From NCBI GenBank assembly GCA_023213395.1, contig CM041465.1, positions 63,247,741 through 63,311,740 on the forward strand: a DNA stretch of 64,000 nucleotides. Reading direction: 5' to 3'. Shown here piece after piece: positions 57,380 to 64,000 of this stretch. Both the position numbers and the translations under genes were made by a program. The notes beneath the pieces were generated by a model. The model did not search any database. It was not told where the DNA came from and saw nothing but the letters and a program-made list of their open reading frames with translations. Position 1 is the stretch's first letter, and each line of letters opens with the position of its first letter. The DNA comes from Cycas panzhihuaensis. Its lineage: Eukaryota > Cycadophyta.

Positions 57380-58122
57380 ATGGTGAAACTAGTGAATGCA
57401 AAGTTTTAGGTGGAGAAATTTAATGGCAATAATAAATTTGAGTTGTGGAAGTTAAAAGCGTATGATGTTCTAGTATAATAAGGCTTATATAGAGCTCTTG
57501 CAGGCAAATCGAAGAAATTAGCAAGGATGGACGATAACAAATGGGATGATCTAGACAAAAAAGATTTTAGCACAATATTATTGTGCTTAGAAGATGAAGC
57601 TCTATTTAACATCATAAGGGAGAATTATGGACCTAGTTAGAAGGCATGTATATGACCAAATCAATAATGAATAGAATCTACTTGAAGAGGAAACCATAGT
57701 CATTATGAATGATAAAAGATACAAGAATTGTTGATCGTCTAAATATTTTTAATATTCTTATTTGTCAGTTGGCTAGTATTGATGTCATGATTGAGGATAA
57801 GGACAAGGTTGTTACCTTGTTATGTTCATTACTAGAATTCTTAGATAATATTATCACCTCAATTAGCTTCAGCACTATAGATGAATTAGAGTATGATTCT
57901 GTTGTGAGTGCTTTTCTAATAGAAGAAGTGTGGAGGAAGTCTAGTCTTGAAACCTCCACACCAGAAGCAATGATAGCTAGGGGTAGAATAATTAGGAGAG
58001 GACAAATCTTGAGGGATACATCAAGGTCAAAGTCAAAAGGCATGAAGAGTAAGCTCAGATGTTGGCACTGTAATAAGACATGTCACCTCAAGAAGGATTG
58101 CTACAAAAGGAAGGAGTTCTAG
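57380..58122 (+). pseudogene. gag: gag of copia F
   Basis: ATGGTGAAACTAG at 57380 starts a frame with KFELWKLKAYDVLV, WDDLDKKDFSTILLCLEDEA and LFNIIRENYGP, with stops at 57407, 57476 and others. After a frame change, the part from 57709 is open to 58122: LASIDVMIEDKDKVVTLLCS, LEYDSVVSAFLIEEVWRKSS, a basic Ser/Lys/Arg stretch, then the CCHC knuckle CWHCNKTCHLKKDC near 58060-58101. This is the Tork/TNT1 gag pattern. It probably formed the particle's capsid and nucleocapsid. Confidence 0.85.
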
Positions 58123-61100
58123 AAAAAGGAAGATCCTACCAAAGAGGCTAATTAGGTGTAGTTGAATCAAGGTATAGATGATGATGTCTTGGTTGCTTGT
58201 AATGTTTCCCATTATCATCATGATTGGTTAATAGATTTGGGTGCTTCACACCACATGTGTCCACACAAGAGTTAGTTTTCATCATACCAACCTCTTGATG
58301 GTGGTGGTATACTTGTGAGAAATGAAATTTCTTATAAGATAGTAGCCATTGGTAGCATTAGAATTAAAATATTCGATAGTGTAGTGAGAACATTAACTGA
58401 AGTTAGACATATACCTAATCTGAAAAGGAATCTAATTTCCTTGGGTGAACTAGATTCTGGTGGTTATAGTTACACAGGTCATGAAAGAGTCTTAAAGATG
58501 TCAAAGGGCACCTTGGTTGTTATGAAATCCTTAAAGAAATGAAACTTTTACATTTTAGTGGGAAGTATAAATGTCAGCCATGCAGCTACAACATCAAAGA
58601 CTATAGAAGATCTAGCTTAGTTATCGCATCAGAGACTTGGGCACATGAGTGAGAGAGGACTTAAGGTACTGATAAACTATAAGTTACTTCCTAACTTACA
58701 ACTTCCAAATTTGGATTTTTATAAACATTGTATTTTTGGAAAGCAGTATACACTCAGGTTTAAAGTAGGGAGTCATACTAGTAAATGTGTTATTGATTAC
58801 ATACGTTTAGATGTGTGGGGACCAGTCCCTATAATATCTTATAGAGGATTATTATACTTTGTCACATTTATGAATGATTACTCCAGAAAGATATGGGTCT
58901 ATTTTTTGAAAAGGAAATCTAAAGTTTCTAATATGTTTAAGCAGTTCAAGGCTTTAGTTGATAAGAGTATTGATAGGTCAATTAAATGTTTACGAACTAA
59001 CAATGGAGTTGAGTTCAACTCTTTAGAGTTTGAGAACTATTGTAGAAAAGCTAAGATTGAAAGGCATAAGACCACTAGCTATACTCTACAAGAGAATGGC
59101 ATAATGAGTGCATAAATAGGACACTCTTTGAAAGAGTAAGAAGCATGTTAAGTAATACGGGAGTGGAGAAGGGCTTATGGGAAGAAGCTATTCAAATAGC
59201 TTGTTATTTGGTAAATAGGTCACCATCACTTGCAATAGACTACAAGATTCCTGAAGAGGTATATACTAGACATCTATGTGACTATTTAAATTTCAAAGTT
59301 TTTTGCTGTGATGCTTATATCTTAATTGATAAAAGTCAATGTTCAAAGTTAGACCCAAAATCTCAGAGATATATCTTTGTTGGTTATGGTGATAGAGATG
59401 GTGTGAAGGGATACAGGTTTTGGGATCCTACTACCCACAAAATCACTATTAATAAAGATGTTGTATTTGATGAATCTCCCTTTTTAAAATTAGATAGTAT
59501 AGAAGTTGAAGTGAAATAGGAGCAGAAAGTTGAACATCAACAAGTCAAGCTTAAGACCCATCCATCTTTGGAAACAAAAGAGCAGGAAGATCTGTCTAAA
59601 GACATATCTGTAATAGATTTATAGGAGTATGTAGACACTCCTCCACAAATTTTTAGAAGATCTATATGGGTTAGTTGTTTACCTGACAAGTACAACCCCT
59701 CTATTTCAATTGCTTTGGTTTCTAATGATGGTGAGCCTACATGCTATCAAGAAGTAGTAGTCGATATCCATAGTGAGAAGTAGAAGAGGGCTATGCAGGA
59801 AGAGATAGATGCTTTGGAAAAAAAAAATCATAGGACTTGGTAGAACTTCCACATGGTAGGAATATTATTGGTTATAGGTGAGTTTATAAGAAGAAAATAG
59901 ATGTTGATGGAAATATTGACAAATACAGGGTAAAACTGGTGGCTAAAGGCTTTGCACAAAAAGTAACTATTGACATTCATGAGATCTTTTCACCAGTTGT
60001 CAAACTTGTTTCAACTCAAGTTCTGCTAGCATTAGTAGCTTCTCTTGATTTCGATTTGGAGTAGTTAGATATAAAAATAACTTTTCTATATGGAGATTTA
60101 GATGAGGAGATCTATATGGATCAGCCAGGAGAGTTTGTACAGGAGGGCAAGAAAAGACTTGTTTGCAGGCTCAGGAAATCATTATATGGCCTAAAGTAAT
60201 CGCCCAGGCAATGATACAAGAAGTTTTATGCCTTCATGGAGAGCCAAAATTTTAAAAGAAATGAGTATGATTATTGTATTTACTTTAAATTCTTAGACAA
60301 TGGCTTATTCATTATCTTGGTATTGTATGTTGATGACATATTGGTTGTAAGCAAGAGCATGGAAAAAATCAATAAATTAAAGGCTTAATTGGTTAGGAAT
60401 TTTGATATCAAGGATCTAGGAGATGCAAAACAAATCTTAGGTATGGAGATACATAGAGATAGGAAAAATAGTAAGCTATGGTTATCACAATAGAAATATG
60501 CAGAGAAGGTGCTAACTAGGTTTGGTATGGCAAATGTGAAACCAGTGAGTATCCAATTGGCTTTCCATTTTAATCTTTCTTTGAGTATGAGTAGTAATAA
60601 TAAAGAAGAAAATGATTATATGTCTCGTGTACCTTATATGAGTACAGTAGGAAGCTTAATATATGCCATGGTATATACAAGACCTGGCATTTCACATGCA
60701 GTCGGTGTAGTTAGCAGGTTTATAGAAAATCCAGAAAAGGAACATTGGGCAACAGTGAAATGGATACTTCAGTATTTGAGAGGCACAAGTGACTATTTCA
60801 TCACCTTTATAGGTACAAGTAATCAAGTTTATAGATATGTTGATTCAGACTTTACAAGAGATTTAGATAAGAGAAGGTCTACTTCAAGTTATGTATTTAC
60901 TCTTGCAAATGGTCTACTATATAGCACAATTACATTATCGACTATAGAAGTTAAATATGTTACTACAGCACATGCTTGTAAAGAAGTAATCTAGTTACAG
61001 GGTCTATTGGTTGATCTTGTAAGGAAACAGGAAAAGGTAAAGGTATTTTGTAACATTCAAAGTGTTAGTTACTTAGCAAAGAATCTATGTTATCATAGTA

Positions 61101-61189
61101 GAACAAAGCATATTGCTCTTAAGTACCATTTTGTTAGACAGGTTGTCGAAGCAGGTGGAGTGGCACTTAAAAAGGTTAACATAAAATAG
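58123..61189 (+). pseudogene. pol: pol of copia F: PR-INT-RT-RNH
   Basis: Copia order (INT before RT). Protease WLIDLGASHHMCPH near 58225 (usual DSGAS changed to DLGAS). Pre-integrase VRHIPNLKRNLISLGELDSG (58396), HQRLGHMSERGL (58627) and CIFGKQ. Integrase core LDVWGPVPIIS (58807), FMNDYSRKIWVYFLKRKSKV, LRTNNGVEF (second catalytic Asp is Asn), and LWEEAIQIACYLVNRSPS. RT: degraded from 59790, with YVDD at 60326-60337. RNase H: VPYMSTVGSLIYAMVYTRPG (60626), YVDSDFTRDLDKRRSTSSYV, and KHIALKYHFVRQVVE to 61189. Stops at 59113, 59518, 60991 and many within RT make it non-functional. It aligns with fragment E in the shared part. Confidence 0.9.
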
Positions 61190-61311
61190 AATTATGCTAA
61201 TATGTTCATAAAACCAATACTATTAGAGAAGTTCAAATGGTGTTTGACTTCTCTTGTCTTGTAGAAAAGGCGATGAATAGTCTAGGAAAAGGTATTGGGT
61301 AAATTATTGTC

Positions 61312-61322
61312 AAGGTGGAGAT
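61312..61322 (+). other. Polypurine tract, copia F
   Basis: AAGGTGGAGAT directly precedes TGTTAGATAAAG of the 3' LTR. Confidence 0.75.
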
Positions 61323-61892
61323 TGTTAGATAAAGTGATAATAATGTTTTGGAGGCTAAAATTTTGAGAGGTTAGCAGTGTGGTTTCCCCCCAAGCTTCCT
61401 TGAGAGGTTCCAAGGAGGTGGGATCCCCCCTTGACTAGGGGATATGGGGGGTTTTGAAACCCCCCCCATAAAGAGAGGGTTCGGGGGCGATAGCCCTTGA
61501 CCCAAAAAGCTAGCACTGAAAAACATACTAAATTGTAAAAAGAATCATGGTCGTTCACTTAAAATACCCTAGATTCTATGGTCAAGATTTGTTCCTTATA
61601 TGACTCTCTCATATAGCTAAATTTAGGGAGTTTTCTCATTACATTTTTTCATTGGATATACCGTGAAAAGTTCGGTGGTTGGTTGTTATTGATGTGAGTA
61701 TTATTTTTACATATCATGTATATTTCTCCATTCTTTGATAATAAAGATTGATACCTTTCATGTGTGGATAAAGGCTTGCACACTGCTAGGGTTTTACCAC
61801 ATTATATTGGGTATATATGTGATGCTTTGGCTTTTAAACTTATTTTATTGTATTATCTCTAGTTTAAGAACTTGCATGCTAAAATTTAGTTT
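61323..61892 (+). repeat. 3' LTR of copia F, 3' truncated
   Basis: Matches 56645-57233; the last about 75 bp of the LTR are missing. Element G resumes at once at a point about 380 bp further along its sequence than where F entered, so a deletion removed the LTR end, the target duplication and part of G's RNase H. Confidence 0.85.
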
Positions 61893-62574
61893 CGTCATGT
61901 CGCAATTAACCTAGGTTTACCAAGTACATTATCCATAATTGAGAGCCCTTGATTTGATCGCCAGGTCCCTTTTATTTCACTTCTCTTCCATGGATGTTCA
62001 ACATATTCCTTTAGATCTAAACACTAAGGCAAATGGCCTTGTTTGTCGCATCCTCGAGCATCATCTCCATCTCTTCAATGATCCTTCCTAGGTAACTTAG
62101 TGGGTCACCTGATTACCTAGGATCTAAGATTATCCTTTCTTTCATTATGATCCCTTCACACCTCTGAAGGAAGACCACTAATGAGGTTAAACTATGGTAA
62201 CCACTAGGTTTGTTTCTCCACTCTATCCTTCATAGCACTTATGGAACAAGTCTCTTGCATTTCCATTCTCTATATGTACATATCTTTTGCCTATATTTAT
62301 TTAGTGATTATACTCATGACCTTACATGGTATTCATCTTGCACAAGGATGATGGGGGCAACTCCCTCATCTCCTCATCCTTTCACACCAGACTCTCGGGT
62401 GATGCATAAGTAGCCCCTATGCTGCTCCTTCTCTTTCCTTATCCATGCAATCTACCATGACACCTAGCACTCCCCTTAGATGATGATACTTGTTATATTA
62501 GTAGATGATACTAATCTTTTTATGTTGACAGCATTTGCCATAACTAGATGCTTCTGAGTGATGAGGCTCTACTA
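61893..62574 (+). pseudogene. Element G: 3' remnant of archaeal-type RNase H ORF and linker
   Basis: CACATAACCTAGGTTTACC-type text, GAGAGCCCTTGATTTGATCGCC and the MDVQHIPLDLNTKANGLV-like stretch near 61990-62042 align with the RNase H tail of A (14850-15075). Then come AGACCACTAATGAGGTTAAACTATGG and the linker to the PPT. The catalytic first half is gone. Confidence 0.68.
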
Positions 62575-62586
62575 CCAAGGGGGCAG
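62575..62586 (+). other. Polypurine tract, element G
   Basis: CCAAGGGGGCAG directly before TGTTTCTCAGC, identical to C's tract. Confidence 0.75.
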
Positions 62587-64000
62587 TGTTTCTCAGCTAC
62601 CAGGAATGGACATGGATAACATCTCTTAGGTAGTCATAGGTATACATCTCTATCCTTGCTCCTCGTTTACCTTAGGATGTAATAAGACATTTGATGATTG
62701 TATTTTGTATGACACTATTGCATACATGGTTGAGATGCCAAGTTTACCTACCCATTCTTTTTCTTGTGACTATGATCTAGCTTATGATGACTGAGGACCA
62801 TCTCCTATGGCATCATATAGTCCCTCATAACACCTCCTCATCACTCTTAGTTACTCATGGACCCCCCTAGCCCACATTTTATTCACTATTAGCATTATAC
62901 ATGATTCCTAACACCTTAGTTTAGGCTTGATCATCTTTGTAGATGTCATTCGTCCCTCATTAGGCCTTTATTAGCCTCTTTTACATATTTGGAAAGGTCC
63001 CACTAATGCTTAGAGGTCTTTTAAAGGATTTACCAATCTAGTATAGTACTATATTATGCACGAGGACCCTCCTTTTGGGGGTCCCCTAGGCCTTCCTTTT
63101 ATTTTCCCTTATATTTTTTTCGCATTATGGTAATATTCGTGGTACCGTGGTAGAATTCACGGTACCACGAAGTTTGTCATGGGGCAACTTTCTAATGACT
63201 TTTAGAGCCTAGAAATAGCCACTTTTGTATTTATTATAAATTTGACACAAGGTAGGATGTTGTTTACCACCCAGAGCAAATCATAATGGCTTAGGAAACC
63301 TAATTTTGGCATAAAAACCCAATTTTGAATTTATTCTATCTCTCTTAGCTCTCATATGAAAGGAAAAACACCTCATACCTACACTTGTGGCCTCTTCTCC
63401 TATTCTTCTCTTCGCCAACGGTGAGACCCTAGAACACAGGTCTGTACTAACTCCTCTCTATCTAGTCTTCCTTCCATGGTGCTCACTCCAGTAGTAGCAA
63501 CAAGTTTCATAAGTTTTTAACCCTCATTCTTGATTGCGAAAAGAGCCCTTTTTTAACCTAATATATTTTCATTGATATATGAGGTAACATTCATTTTACT
63601 TTAGTTTTTATGACCATATCAAGTTTATGACTTATTGTTCTCCCTTTTAGCAAGTATATTTGGTATATATTTCTATTTATTACAAGTTTTACATATATCT
63701 TTATCTCTTTTAGGGTGTCCAAAGGGAGGTAAACCCTTCATTTCTCCTTGATTACATCTCTATACCATTTAGGTTGTTCTTGGGATATAAGTAGATGGAT
63801 ATATGATCTATTTAAGAGGGAGAAGATACATTCACAACTAGGGTTCTGACTCTTATAGCCATATCCTCCAAGGCAACCCCCTAGATCTCATGGCTTTCCT
63901 ACTCCATATCCATCCTGCATACTAAGAAACCTCTTGGGTGGGGGCCTCTATTAGTTGTAGTGTTTGTAGTCCCTTGCAATGCCTGCAACTAGCTCATATA
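62587..64000 (+). repeat. 3' LTR of gypsy element G (runs off the window)
   Basis: Starts TGTTTCTCAGCTACCAGGAATGG; the first 1,414 bp are visible. It is the most divergent LTR of the family, consistent with G being the oldest copy. It has the GGTACCGTGGTAGAATTCACGGTACCACGAAGTTTG cluster at 63125-63180, a TATA-like CATAAAAA at 63310-63317, and a GGAGGTAAAC remnant of the donor-like site near 63727. Confidence 0.82.
63310..63317 (+). promoter_or_regulatory. Possible LTR TATA box, element G
   Basis: GGCATAAAAACCC lies 723 bp into the LTR, slightly further than in the other copies (625-690 bp). Confidence 0.35.

Noticed and set aside
1-64000. Host genes, rRNA, tRNA genes or CRISPR arrays
   Set aside because: Everything with recognisable coding character belongs to the gypsy or copia elements; no regularly spaced short repeats or RNA-gene structures were seen by eye.

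Overview
This window is plant nuclear DNA made almost entirely of nested, decayed LTR retrotransposons; I see no credible host gene, tRNA or rRNA. Two families account for nearly everything. The first is a very large Ty3/gypsy family (about 17-18 kb, LTRs of about 2.75 kb) whose RT, RNase H and integrase look like the plant Tat lineage. The second is a smaller Ty1/copia family of Tork/TNT1 type (about 5.2 kb) with the usual initiator-Met primer site TGGTATCAGAGC. A large, repeat-rich plant genome is implied; the species cannot be named. Premature stops are mostly CAG/CAA/CGA to TAG/TAA/TGA and TGG to TAG, the decay expected of methylated, silenced elements.

Left half (1-28240): a minus-strand copia fragment E (26657-28240) lies beside gypsy element B (plus), which probably inserted into it. 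B is represented by 751-1040, 18988-23869 and its 3' LTR 23870-26656. B was itself hit by gypsy element A (plus, 1041-18987, complete LTR to LTR, target duplication GGTAT/GGTAC) and by gypsy element D (minus), of which only the first 750 bp of an LTR is in view. Positions 28241-29530 are AT-rich and unassigned.

Right half (29531-64000): gypsy element G (plus, lacking its 5' LTR and start of gag) runs from 29531 to beyond the window. It is split by gypsy element C (minus, 38468-55624, target duplication GATGG/AATGG) and by copia element F (plus, 56645-61892). G's own 3' LTR begins at 62587.

Gypsy gene order, read across copies: LTR - PBS - gag - PR-RT-RNH-INT - about 0.8 kb spacer - antisense gene - divergent sense ORF - PPT - LTR. 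The antisense gene has its own TATA box, a 485-486 bp first intron and a 112-115 bp second intron. Its main exon resembles the plant mobile domain and its last exon looks like a coiled coil. The divergent sense ORF ends in a second, archaeal-type RNase H placed next to the polypurine tract instead of between RNH and INT. These two genes form a head-to-head 3' module seen in all four copies (A, B, C, G), although every copy is mutated. This module is the most interesting content of the window.
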